Below are positions 54,836 to 64,000 of a stretch of DNA of 64,000 nt, piece by piece. The notes below the pieces were generated by a model. The model had not been told where the DNA came from. It did no database searches and was given only the letters and a program-made list of their open reading frames with translations. Numbering within the stretch: the stretch's first letter is position 1; each line of letters opens with the position of its first letter. Source of the DNA: Bacteroidales bacterium (GTDB lineage: Bacteria > Bacteroidota > Bacteroidia > Bacteroidales > Lentimicrobiaceae); contig JADJEQ010000044.1 in assembly GCA_016709025.1 (NCBI GenBank), positions 27,498 through 91,497 of the forward strand. Direction: 5' to 3'. A program made the position numbers and the translations under genes.

Positions 54836-55496
54836 CTGATTAGCTGATTAGCCGATGAGCTGATTAGCTTTTTAAGACCTTGGAATTCAGATTCCTTTAC
54901 GGGGGGGATGGAATTAGCTGATTAGCCGATTAGCTGATTAGCTGATTAAGATATCGGGATTCGGAATGATTGACGGAAAGAATGAATTAGCTGATTAGCT
55001 GATTAGCTGATTAGCTGATTAAGATATTAGGATTCAGATTGACAAACCGGAGAGATAGAATTAGCTGATTAGCTGATTAAGATATCGGGATTCGGAATGA
55101 TTGACGGGAAAGAATGAATTAGCTGATTAGCTGATTAGCTGATTAAGATATTGGGATTCGGAATGATTGACGGGAAAGAATGAATTAGCAGATTCGCTGA
55201 TTAGCTGATTAGCTGATTAAGTTATTGGGATTCAGATTGACAAACCGGAGAGATAGAATTAGCTGATTTGCTGATTAAGTTATTGGGATTCGGAATGATT
55301 GACGGGAAAGAATGAATTAGCAGATTCGCTGATTAGCTAATTAGCTGATTAAGTTATTGGGATTCAGATAGACTAACGGGAAAGATGGGATTAGCTGTTT
55401 AGCAAATTTGCTAATCGGCGAATTTACTAATTTGCTAATTTGCTAACCTGCCAGCCCTCCCAGCAGGCTGGTTTGCTAATTTGCTAATCAAAAAAC
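54836..55496. repeat. GATTAGCT tandem-repeat island
   Basis: Composite units of about 60 bp each combine several TTAGCTGA octamers with a linker of the kind AAGATATTGGGATTCGGAATG then ATTGACGGGAAAGAATGAA. Two linker variants alternate (one with GACAAACCGGAGAGATAG). At least eight units are present. It ends with a CCAGCCCTCCCAGCAGGCTGG palindrome at 55451-55472. No gene is seen. It separates two convergent peptidoglycan genes. Confidence 0.88.
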
Positions 55497-55498
55497 CC

Positions 55499-57065
55499 TT
55501 ACTCTTTGTAAAACAACAAAGCAGCCATTCTTTCATCACGTTCGTAAACATCTTTATAAAAGTTAATTTCACCCTGATCGTCCACCCAGGCAGTAAAATA
55601 ACCGATGTACACAGGTATTTTGCTTTTTAGTCCCACAGTGCTTTCTTCACCGGCATTCATTGCGGCGTCAATCTTTTCGGGGGTCCAGTTCTTATCATCT
55701 TTGAGAATTGTTATAGCCAGTTCCCTGGCCTTCTGCACACGGATGCACCCATGGCTCAAAGCACGGTCTTCTTTGGAAAAGAGTCTTTTAGCGGGCGTAT
55801 CATGAAAATAGATGTCATTTGAATTTGGGAACATAAACTTTACCAATCCCAATGAATTGTTTTTTCCCGGCTTTTGCCGGACATTGCCATTGTTCCATTC
55901 CATGTTATGGGATTCCAGGTAGTTTTTGTCCTTTTCCATGCCGGACTTCACCTCTTCTTCAATAATGGTCTTAGGCAAATTCCACCATGGGCTGAATACG
56001 ATATAGCTCATTTTTCCGCCGAAGATCACTGTCCTCGTCATGCTTTCACCTACAACGACGGGGGATTCGAATTCGATTTTACCATCGCGGTACAAATTCA
56101 TGCTGTATGAAGGAATATTCACGAAAATGAATTCTTTTGCATTAAAAATCTCAGGTGAAATCCATCGGCAACGCTCCATATTGACCACAATCATTTTAAT
56201 GCGTTCGGTAATTGGTAAATTCATCGACCGAATGTGTTCCGGCAATATCAGTGAATCGGGTTTGAAACCGTTGTGTAGCTGATATTTTTCGATGGCAGCA
56301 ACCAGCTCTGCATCGTACTTTTTACTTCTGTTGTTTTGCTGTATATGTCCCGAGATAAACAAACGTTCCCTGATTTGCTGAATCACTTCCGATGTATCTC
56401 CGGGTTTCAGGGCCTTTGCCAAGGAATCAAATGCTATAAGCTTCCAACCACCGTTTTGCTCAATGGCTCGATATTGTTTTAAAACATCGCGCAATCTGAA
56501 GTATTGACTTAATAAAATCAGGCTGTCTTCGTTCTGCAATTTCCTGATCAGAAATAATTGAATCGAGCAAACCGGCATATGATACCTTTTTGCGGGGCAA
56601 TAACCATCCGATGTTAGCAGAAGTCTTATTGTCAATGCCTTTATACACTTTGTCCACATAGAACAGATATAAACAGGTCAACATCAGTTCAGCATCGGTA
56701 TTCCTGCGGATTTTCTTTACTTTTTCGTTAAAAAACCCGTCTATATCTTTCTGGTATGGGAAAACAACAGAAATTCCCTCATCTTCAATATCTTTAACCT
56801 TTCCATAAAGGGAATTACCATATTCTACAATCCCTTTTTCGTCGATCCAGATATGGTTGAAGTTATTATTCCGGTATATCATACGCAATTCCTTCTCGTA
56901 TTTCCTTATTACCGGATACGATTCGAAGAAAGGAGCAACAAGTAAACTGTCGAATGGTATGTTGCTTCCTGCATCACCCGGGGAGCTTCTTCTTTGCCGG
57001 CATGACTCACCGGCAAATGCAATCATTATCACCACCATTGTAATAAGGAAAGGGTATTTTTTCAT
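55499..57065 (-). CDS. L,D-transpeptidase with scaffold domain (YcbB/LdtD-like; one frameshift)
   Basis: An exported enzyme of about 522 aa when joined. The N-terminal frame (to ~56540) has a signal peptide with lipobox-like GESC and a helical scaffold region (YRNNNFNHIWIDEKGI). The C-terminal frame carries a peptidoglycan-binding-like segment and the YkuD domain with LSHGCIRVQKARELA (catalytic Cys). A missing base near 56540 restores ISDQKLQNEDSLILLSQYFRL. It makes 3-3 cross-links in peptidoglycan. The 42-bp motif lies about 122 bases upstream. Confidence 0.85.
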
Positions 57066-57186
57066 TGATTGTTTTTTAGCAGCGTATGGAAAATGGACAG
57101 TATAAATGCTGTTTGCCGGATGTTTTTCCGGTGATGAATCGCCGGTATTCTGAGCCTGCGAAATAAGATAACTTTACCTGGATTTT

Positions 57187-57228
57187 ACTTACAAAAAGTT
57201 TGGAAAAGCTTACATCATTCACACATCG
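57187..57228 (-). promoter_or_regulatory. 42-bp bipartite motif, copy 12
   Basis: Minus-strand boxes CGATGTGTGAATGATGTAA and CTTTTTGTAAGT, about 122 bases before the L,D-transpeptidase start. Confidence 0.82.
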
Positions 57229-57292
57229 CAGAAACTCCCTACGAAAGCTAAACAAGTTTCAGGCATTAAATAATGAGCTTGCTAAATGGAGC

Positions 57293-59981
57293 TTATACCC
57301 TTTGCCTTTTTACTTGTGCCCGAATGAATATTTTAAAAATCTCGTTGAACACCAACGGGACCAACCCGAATGAAACAACAATTATCCAGGCATTCAAATC
57401 AGGCATCTGCAGATGAAATGCACTTCGGGTTACTGGAATAACCAGAATGATCATTTGAAGAAGAATGCCCAGCACAATGGCACCAGTGAGGTATTTATTT
57501 GAGAAAACGCCAATCTGGAAAATCGATTTGGAGTTGTGTCTGATTGCCAGCGAAAAGAATAACTGGCAGAAAACCAATACCAGGAACGCCATTGTCCTGG
57601 CATAATCGAGCGTATTTGCCGGCACAGAATCATCAAAAGGGCTGAATCCATGCTCATAGTAACCATAGCAGAAAGCCAGAATAGTCAGTATCCCGATGAG
57701 CAATCCTCCCATGATAATATGCAGGCCGCCACCCCCGGCAAAGAAGCTCTCTTTTGAATTTCTCGGTTTTTCCTTCATTACATCCGGGCTTCCCGGGTCC
57801 ATGCCCAGGGCAATTGCCGGAAATGTATCTGTCAACAGGTTAATCCATAAGAGTTGAGTGGCAATTAAAGGAGCACTCCATCCGATTAAAATTGCAACAA
57901 AAATGGTGATAACTTCCCCAAGGTTACAGGTAAGGAGAAAAATCACCGTCTTTCTGATGTTGTTGTATATATTCCTGCCTTGCGCGATGGCTGTTACAAT
58001 TGTTGCAAAGTTGTCGTCAGCCAGTATCATATCCGAAGCCCCTTTGGCAACGTCGGTTCCGGTAATCCCCATTGCCACACCGATATCGGCAGCATGCAAC
58101 GATGGAGCATCGTTCACTCCGTCACCGGTCATAGATACGACATTTCCCAAAGATTTCAGGGCACGTACAATCTTCACTTTATGTTCAGGTGAAACACGGG
58201 CAAAAACACGGTACCGCGAAACAATGCCGGCAAACTCCTGATCGGTTAGGCCATCGATTTCATGCCCGGTAATAACCTGCTCAATGCTTTCAGCAATTTG
58301 AAGCTCAAAGGCAATGGCGAATGCGGTGTTTTTATGGTCGCCGGTGATCATCAGGGTTGTGATGCCCGCAAGTTTTAGCTTTTTGAATGGATTCTCTGAC
58401 TTCGGCCCTTGGCGGATCAATCATCCCCACCAGCCCTGCCAGAATCAGACCCTGCTCCATTTCCGAAGCCGGAATTTTAGCATCTGCAGGTTTGTAAGCC
58501 ACTCCCAGCGTTCGAAGCGCGCTGTTTGCCATGCTGTTTGCAGCGGCCCTGTATAGTTCTTTATGCTCTTCTGTTATAGGGAATACCTGTCCTTTTTCCA
58601 GAACATGCGTTGAAATTGACAGAATACCGGCGATGGATCCTTTTGTGTAAACAGTAAATATGCCTTTTTCTCCGACCAGTGTCGACATCAGCTTTCGGTC
58701 AGAATCAAAAGAAAACTCATTGATACGCTTGCTCCCTTCATTCAGGACTTTTCTGTCAATCCCCAGATCATCACCCAAAAGCAACAAGGCTATTTCAGTC
58801 GGATCTCCGGTTGCATGCCCTTTTTCAAAAGTGGCGTCGGAACTAAGAATCAAAGCTTTTGCCAGCAATCTGGCATCTGCTGTGGCCGTGTTCTTTTGAT
58901 TACGCTCAACCGGCATTTCGCCTTCCAGGTTGTAAAAGGTTGTTACCGTCATTTTGTTCTGGGTTAAGGTGCCCGTTTTATCAGAACAAATCATATTGAC
59001 CGACCCCAGCGTTTCAACGGCAGGCAATTTCTTTACAATGGCGTTTTTCTTCGACAACCCGGTTACACCAATCGATAAAACCACCGCAACAATGGCTGCC
59101 AGTCCTTCAGGTATGGCGGCTACAGCCAGTGAAACAGACATCAGGAACATTTCTGCCAGATCACGCCCCTGTAACATGGCTATTAAAAAAATAACCACAC
59201 ACGTTCCTATGGCAAATTTTCCAAGTATTTTCCCCAGTTGATCCAGCCTGATTTCCAAAGGCGTTTTCGACTTTTTTGCGCTGATGATAAGGTTGGCTAT
59301 TTTACCTATTTCGGTGTTCATGCCGGTTTCTATTACCAGGCCAATGCCACGTCCCCTGGTAACCAGGGTTGACATAAATGCAGTGTTTGCGCGGTCTCCA
59401 AGCGGCGTTTTGGGATCGTCGTGAATGAGTGAGGCATCTTTATCCGATGGGATCGACTCACCGGTAAGGGCAGATTCATCAATCTGAAGATTTGCTGATT
59501 CAATCAGGCGGAGATCAGCAGCTATAAAACGACCTGCATCCAGGATAATAACATCACCCGGGACTACGTGACCTGAATCAATTTCCTTCACAATGCCATT
59601 TCTTCGAACCAGGGCTTTGGGAAATGACATTTTCCGCAGGGCTTCTATTGCTCTGTCTGCTTTTATCTGTTGAGCCACGCCAAGCGCTGCATTGGTAATA
59701 ATCACCAGAATAATAATGGTGGCATCTATGTATTCGCCCAAAAACAAGGTGATAAGCACCGCTGCAAAAAGGATATAAATAAGCCAGTCGTGCAGCTGAG
59801 AAATAAACATCTTCAGAATGCTCTTTTTCTTCTTTGCATGCAACTTATTGATACCGTATTTTTTTAATCTTACTGCGGCTTCCTCCTCGGTAAGTCCAAG
59901 TGATAAATCAACTTTAAACTCTTCAAGACTCTCTTCAATAGATTTTGAAAACCACATTTTCTGTATTTTACGATTGTACAT
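57293..59981 (-). CDS. P-type Ca2+-transporting ATPase (type II; one frameshift)
   Basis: An ~895-aa cation pump in two frames. The first (58332-59981) has the actuator segment LTGESIPSD, M4 motif IPEGLAAIVAVVL and the phosphorylation site SDKTGTLTQNKM. The second (57293-58420) has MTGDGVNDAPSLHAADIGVAMG, TGTDVAKGASDMIL and the C-terminal transmembrane helices. They join at a homopolymer (TTTT at 58373-58376; one base extra), restoring QKAKLAGITTLMITGDHKN. Features match SERCA/PMCA-like bacterial Ca2+ pumps rather than K- or heavy-metal types. ATG 59957 (MWFSKS) is an alternative start. Confidence 0.88.
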
Positions 59982-60023
59982 TAAATCGTCAGGAAACCCC
60001 GAACCCGATATCCCTCAGCGTAA

Positions 60024-60048
60024 AAACGGGAGGAAAATCCTCCCGTTT
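60024..60048 (-). terminator. Intrinsic terminator of the M48 gene
   Basis: An 11-bp perfect stem (AAACGGGAGGA / TCCTCCCGTTT) is followed on the minus strand by TTTTTA. It separates the M48 gene from the downstream ATPase gene. Confidence 0.82.
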
Positions 60049-60177
60049 CTCCCGGCAATCAGCTGGTAATTAGGTATAACGACCAGTATATAATCAACTG
60101 ATGTACAGTTGATTGAATTCATTGTATTGATATGTCAATTTAACTGAATTACGACCTGGGATACCGAAAGATGTAAT

Positions 60178-60978
60178 TTAACTACCGGCATAATACTTCA
60201 TGGCTTCAGGCATAAACTGGTTCAGCTTTTTTAGCCTGTTTGCATCTGAAGGGTGTGTACTCAGAAACTCGGGAGGGCTTGCTCCACCTGCTGACGACAT
60301 TCTTTGCCAGAAAGCAATTGCTTCCTGGGGATTGTACCCAGCCATGGCTGCGAATATCAGTCCGTATTTGTCAGCTTCTGTTTCCTGTTGACGCGACCAG
60401 GGCAACATGGCGCCAAGCTGGCTTCCGACACCGTACGACATCAGGAACAAATCCTGTGTTTTTTGTGGCTGCTGGGCAAGTCCTACCTGCAAAGCCACAC
60501 CTCCCATTTGCTGTACCATTGCCTGACTCATTCTTTCATTGCCATGTTTGGCGATGGCGTGGGCAATCTCATGTCCCATCACAATGGCAAGGCCCGCTTC
60601 ATTCTGGGTTATGGGCAGTATGCCACTGTAAACAACGACTTTTCCACCCGGCATACACCATGCATTGGCTTCTTTGTTGCTGACGGTGTTAAATTCCCAG
60701 GTATACCCTTCGAGTATGGACGTTTGCCCTTTGGCATCGTAATATTTTTTTATCGCGCCCGAAATCTTTGCCCCCACCCTGGCAACCATTGCCGCATCCT
60801 GATTACTGCCCGGACTTAAAACAGTGTTCTCTGTTAAAAATTTACCGTATTCAGTCCGGGCCATCATTTGTAACTCTGATTCCGGAACGAGGTTTAATTG
60901 TTTGCGGCCTGTTACCAGATTCAGTGCGCATCCGGCAAGGAAACCCGTGATTAGTAATAAACCCAGTACTTTTTTCAT
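60178..60978 (-). CDS. M48 family zinc metalloprotease lipoprotein (LoiP/YggG-like)
   Basis: A 266-aa protein with lipobox LLITGFLAGCALN. The zinc site is HEIAH (residues 136-140) with the Glu ligand in ETEADKYGL. NTVSNKEANAWCMPGGKVVVYSGIL is typical of LoiP/BepA-type outer-membrane-associated proteases. It would act on envelope proteins in quality control. It is monocistronic, with its own terminator, and the 42-bp motif is 124 bases upstream. Confidence 0.9.
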   Translation of the reverse strand: MKKVLGLLLITGFLAGCALNLVTGRKQLNLVPESELQMMARTEYGKFLTENTVLSPGSNQDAAMVARVGAKISGAIKKYYDAKGQTSILEGYTWEFNTVSNKEANAWCMPGGKVVVYSGILPITQNEAGLAIVMGHEIAHAIAKHGNERMSQAMVQQMGGVALQVGLAQQPQKTQDLFLMSYGVGSQLGAMLPWSRQQETEADKYGLIFAAMAGYNPQEAIAFWQRMSSAGGASPPEFLSTHPSDANRLKKLNQFMPEAMKYYAGS

Positions 60979-61101
60979 ACGATCAGATTATAAATTATCA
61001 GTATGTCTTTTAGCCTGTTTTCCAGCGTTCTGTTCCAACTGAAAGCCTTATACATCACTAAAAAATCATAGGGCAAAGTTAGACTCAGCTTTTCCGATAA
61101 C

Positions 61102-61143
61102 TATTATATAACTTTTGAAAGGGTTTACATCATTCACACATTT
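61102..61143 (-). promoter_or_regulatory. 42-bp bipartite motif, copy 13 (M48)
   Basis: Minus-strand boxes AAATGTGTGAATGATGTAA and AGTTATATAATA, 124 bases before the M48 protease start. A repeat island begins at its upstream edge. Confidence 0.88.
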
Positions 61144-61767
61144 ACGAATGACGAATGATTTATGCACAGGGCTCAGGGCACAGAGCGCAGGGCATGGAGC
61201 ATGGAGCATGGAGCATGGTAGAATTTCTAACCAGCCTGCCGGCTGGCAGGTTTCTAATTACTAATGTTGTTCCTCATCCCTATTTTCCGTCCCTCGCCCC
61301 TTCATAGGGCACAGGGCTCAGGGCTCAGGGCATGGAGCATGGAGCTTTTCGTTCCTATGAAAATGACGAATGACGAATTTAGAATTTTAGAATGTGAATT
61401 TACGATTTACGAAAAAATCGCTTGAACCAGAATTAGGTCTCCCCTCATCAAACTATGGAAAAAGTCCGATATCCTTCTCCTAATGAGGAGAAGGTGCCCG
61501 AAGGGCGGATGAGGTGGAGAGGGGCACGGGGGTGAGGTAATACGAATTACGGTTTACGATTTACGAATGCGCAGGGCTCAGGGCTCAGGGCTCAGGGCAT
61601 GGAGCATGGAGATGGAGCTTTTCGTTCCTGGGAAAATGACGAATGACGAATTTAAAATAACGAATTGACAAAACCAGTTACCAGAACCCAGTAACCAGAA
61701 ACCAGTAACCAGTAACCAGTAACCAGTAACCAGTAACGAATGAACGAATAAAACACGAATTATCAGT
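61144..61767. repeat. Simple-repeat island between two divergent motif copies
   Basis: Short words recur in clusters: ACGAATGACGAATTT, CAGGGCTCAGGGC, ATGGAGCATGGAGCATGG, AACCAGTAACCAGTAACCAG, with a palindrome CAGCCTGCCGGCTGGCAGG at 61232-61250. The island spans exactly the space between copy 13 (pointing left) and copy 14 (pointing right). No gene is seen. Confidence 0.88.
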
Positions 61768-61809
61768 CTATGTGTGAATTATAGAACTTTTTAGGAAAAT
61801 TATATAAGG
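61768..61809 (+). promoter_or_regulatory. 42-bp bipartite motif, copy 14 (+ orientation)
   Basis: The only + strand copy: boxes CTATGTGTGAATTATAGAA and AATTATATAAGG. It ends 65 bases before the ATG of the only nearby + strand gene (61874), which shows the motif follows gene orientation. Confidence 0.88.
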
Positions 61810-61873
61810 GTTTTGAACGATAGCAGAGTCAACTTTGTATCCTCAAAGTATTAACTTAAAAATTGAAAAAACC

Positions 61874-62029
61874 ATGGGAAATTTGCTGTATATAATTGCT
61901 GTAATCCTGATCATAGGATGGGCAGTAGGATTTGTTGGATTCCATGCCGGAGGGATCATTCACATATTACTCGTAATTGCAGTAATTGCAGTGATCATTC
62001 GTCTTATTCAGGGCAAAAGCGCTGTCTGA
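61874..62029 (+). CDS. lmo0937-like small membrane protein
   Basis: A 51-aa protein from ATG 61874 (MGNLLYIIAVILIIGWAVGF), with a second helix IIHILLVIAVIAVIIRLIQGK. An in-frame extension to 61835 lacks support. Two membrane helices with a Gly/His hinge are typical of the lmo0937 family, frequently seen with stress genes. The 53-aa protein at 13785-13946 has the same layout. The 42-bp motif is 65 bases upstream. Confidence 0.85.
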   Translation: MGNLLYIIAVILIIGWAVGFVGFHAGGIIHILLVIAVIAVIIRLIQGKSAV

Positions 62030-62486
62030 CAATCGTTCATAAACGATAGCGTAAAAACCTTTGAAATAGATGAACCCTAAAAGGAACATCATTCCGGATA
62101 AGAGTTTTAGTTTTCTGTTACCATTTTCACGGGATTCTGGTGTGTAACATGAAATGATCGGGCCGACAAAGGTGATGAAAAAATCACCGGGGTAGAATAA
62201 TGGATGCGCTGCTATCCATATGAATCAGCAGCAGAGCAATTGGTAGTTTTGGGATCACTCCATTGTGCTGATATTTGTACTTGTCAGGTCAGGATATTAA
62301 CATGAAAGAAGTTTAACCTCCCAATACTGATTGTAATGTAATGATCCGGTTTAGTTGGAAGGATGATTTCTCAGATAAAGAAGCAGCTCGTTGGCAAAGT
62401 ATTTTAATCATGAATTCAACGAAGTTATTCATTTCATCTGACAATTTCATCCTTCTTTTCTTTTTCCAATATATTAAGTTAAGAGC
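62030..62486. other. Intergenic region
   Basis: I see no gene-like frame on either strand and no copy of the 42-bp motif. A short GTGTGTAACATGAAATGATC at ~62140 is not a match to the bipartite motif. Confidence 0.5.
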
Positions 62487-64000
62487 ATGAAATGGAAAAT
62501 ATTGTCAAAAATTCTGATAGGGATTATTGCATTGGCAATACTCGCTGTCCTGATATTGGCAGTATTTGTTGAACCATGGATCGAACGAAAAATCGTGTCC
62601 ACATTAAATGAAAACAACAAAGGCTACCTGATAAAGGCAGAAGCAGTTGATTTCTCAATTTTTAAGGCCGGATTGGTATTAAAAAATATTACTCTTACTT
62701 CGCAGCCGGTGCCGGGCGTCGACAGGCATCTGAATGGGAAAATCTCTTCTGTCAGGATAAACGGGATCGGTCTGATGCGGATTCTGTTTAAAAACGGGAT
62801 CTATCTTCGTGAAGTCATCGTTTCCAACTGCAGCATTGATGGCCGGATTCAATTTCCCAAAAAAAACAACACCTCCGATAATTTCAGGTGAGAATATCCG
62901 GATAGGAAGTATTCTTTTCGACACATTGGACCTGAACCTGAGTTACGATTCAACGGCCCGTACCTTTTCATTAAAAAATGGCATATTCAGGCTGGATGAT
63001 CTGCGGATTCAGAAAAAGGACACCCTCTCCCCTTCCATGGTCAGTGAGCTTGACATCTCAGGCGTTGAGCATTTTTCAATGGTATCGCCGACAGCATGTA
63101 TTCGTTTAAGGCAACTGGTATCCGCTATTCTTCAGATTTAAAACGTTGGGGTCGACAGTCTGACCATTCAGCCGAATTACCCGGATTATAGAGTTTGCAT
63201 CCCGCCATGAATTTCAAACAGACCGCATCGACGCCGTTATCAGCAATATTTCTTTAAATCCTTTTCTCCGGCCGTTTACCTGCAATCAGGCGATTTAATC
63301 CTTGGCAGTATTGAAATCGGAGATGCAGAGCTGGATGTTTTCCGCGATAAGCGAAAGAAATTCAGGCATACGATAAAGCCGGTTTTTCAGCAAATGATGT
63401 ACAAATATCCCGGTAAACTCCACATTGATTCGATCGGTATTTCAGGTGGCAACATAACCTATTCAGAGCATTCACCGGGAGCCGGAGCACAGGGAAAAAT
63501 TACTTTCAATGAACTGAATGCCAAACTTTTTCAGATAACCAACGACACCCTATACAAAAAACAAAAGGGATATTTTCAACTTTACGCGCAGGCTCTGCTC
63601 ATGGGGAAAGCAAGCTGTCGGTGGTATTAAAGGCGAGGCTTTCGAGCGCCAATACCAGTTTACGTTGAAGGAAGCCTTTCGAGTTGGAAGCTGAAGCCCT
63701 GAATCCGATGCTTGAGCATACAGCCTTTATCTATGCCACTTCCGGTAAAATCGATGCCCTGAATTTTAATTTTACAGCCAACAATACCAGGGCAACCGGC
63801 GAGATGGCCCTGCTATATCACGGGCTGGATATCGCCGTTAAGAATAAACAAACGAATGATACCACCGCCTTAAAAGAGCGGATTATTTCCATTATTGCCA
63901 ACAATATGATCCTGAATTCAAACCCGCTTCCCGGCAAGGAAGTGAGGCAGGGAGTCATCGGTTATGAAAGGGATCCTGAGAGATTTGTGTTTTGGCTACG
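62487..64000 (+). pseudogene. AsmA/DUF748-like envelope protein, broken by several frameshifts, runs off the window
   Basis: The N-terminus has a membrane helix (ILIGIIALAILAVLILAVFVEP) followed by an AsmA-like start (LNENNKGYLIKAEAVDFSIF). The coding signal then jumps among frames: an eight-A run at 62859-62866 joins QFPKKTTPPIISGENIRIG; further shifts occur at ~63075, 63150 and after 63600. The end near 64000 reads NPLPGKEVRQGVIGYERDPE, typical of DUF748-type C-termini. Either the gene is decayed or the consensus is poor here. It would be a TamB-like lipid-transport or envelope protein. Confidence 0.65.

Noticed and set aside
54836..55496. Possible CRISPR or integron-type attachment array
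   Set aside because: It is built from 8-bp words and two shared linkers, without unique spacers, and no integrase gene is present.
62130..62160. GTGTGTAACATGAAATGAT as a + strand motif copy
   Set aside because: Spacing and box order do not match the 42-bp pattern.
1..64000. tRNA or rRNA genes
   Set aside because: I looked for cloverleaf-like and conserved rRNA sequence by eye and found none; a covariance search would be the decisive test.

Overview
The window reads as a Bacteroidota chromosome fragment, most likely from the order Bacteroidales. The supporting signs are an S46 dipeptidyl-peptidase, a TonB-dependent B12 receptor paired with a surface beta-propeller lipoprotein, a type IX secretion sorting tail on a GH18 protein, a TamB/TamL pair, numerous small secreted proteins, and genes without strong Shine-Dalgarno sites. 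I see no rRNA, tRNA or CRISPR array. At least nine single-base indels break otherwise full-length, well-conserved genes, several of them in homopolymers. I read most of these as assembly error rather than gene decay.

Layout. 0-6.8 kb (+): the end of pabB, pabC, ridA, a four-helix-bundle cassette, a frameshifted DPP11-type peptidase, a REP-associated tyrosine transposase and a secreted GH18 protein. 7.3-11.3 kb (-): a vitamin B12 uptake operon (DUF6580 membrane protein, BtuB, BtuG-like propeller) behind a cobalamin riboswitch. 11.6-16.2 kb: a small secreted protein, guaC, a 53-aa membrane protein and a cbpA-cbpM-marC operon. 16.7-20.7 kb (+): a giant GloVer-repeat protein and a small tagged protein. 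20.7-28.8 kb (-): a universal stress protein, then a tight five-gene cluster (UbiA, type III PKS, methyltransferase, FAD monooxygenase, methyltransferase) resembling a phenolic-lipid or quinone pathway. It is preceded by an alpha/beta hydrolase, a degenerate bacterioferritin and an acidic protein. 29-34.6 kb (-): a soluble histidine kinase, ldh, two CsbD-like proteins, a coiled-coil lipoprotein and a DUF4382 lipoprotein. 35.3-42.6 kb (-): tamL and tamB. 44-53 kb (-): a six-PAS hybrid kinase, an HPF-like protein, a baeRF-like protein, an orphan CheB and several small proteins. 53-61 kb: peptidoglycan enzymes, a Ca2+-type P-ATPase and an M48 protease. 61.8-64 kb (+): a small membrane protein and a broken AsmA-like gene running off the end.

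The most striking feature is a gapless 42-bp bipartite motif. It occurs 13 times, with a fourteenth weaker copy, and apart from one orphan-like copy lies upstream of and in the same orientation as genes for chaperones, CsbD, CheB, TamB, an M48 protease, an L,D-transpeptidase and small membrane proteins. In six cases the motif ends about 49-66 bases before the start codon. I interpret it as the promoter or operator of a general or envelope stress regulon. I do not recognise this motif as a described one. Repeat arrays and MITE-like elements repeatedly begin directly at, or close to, its upstream edge.
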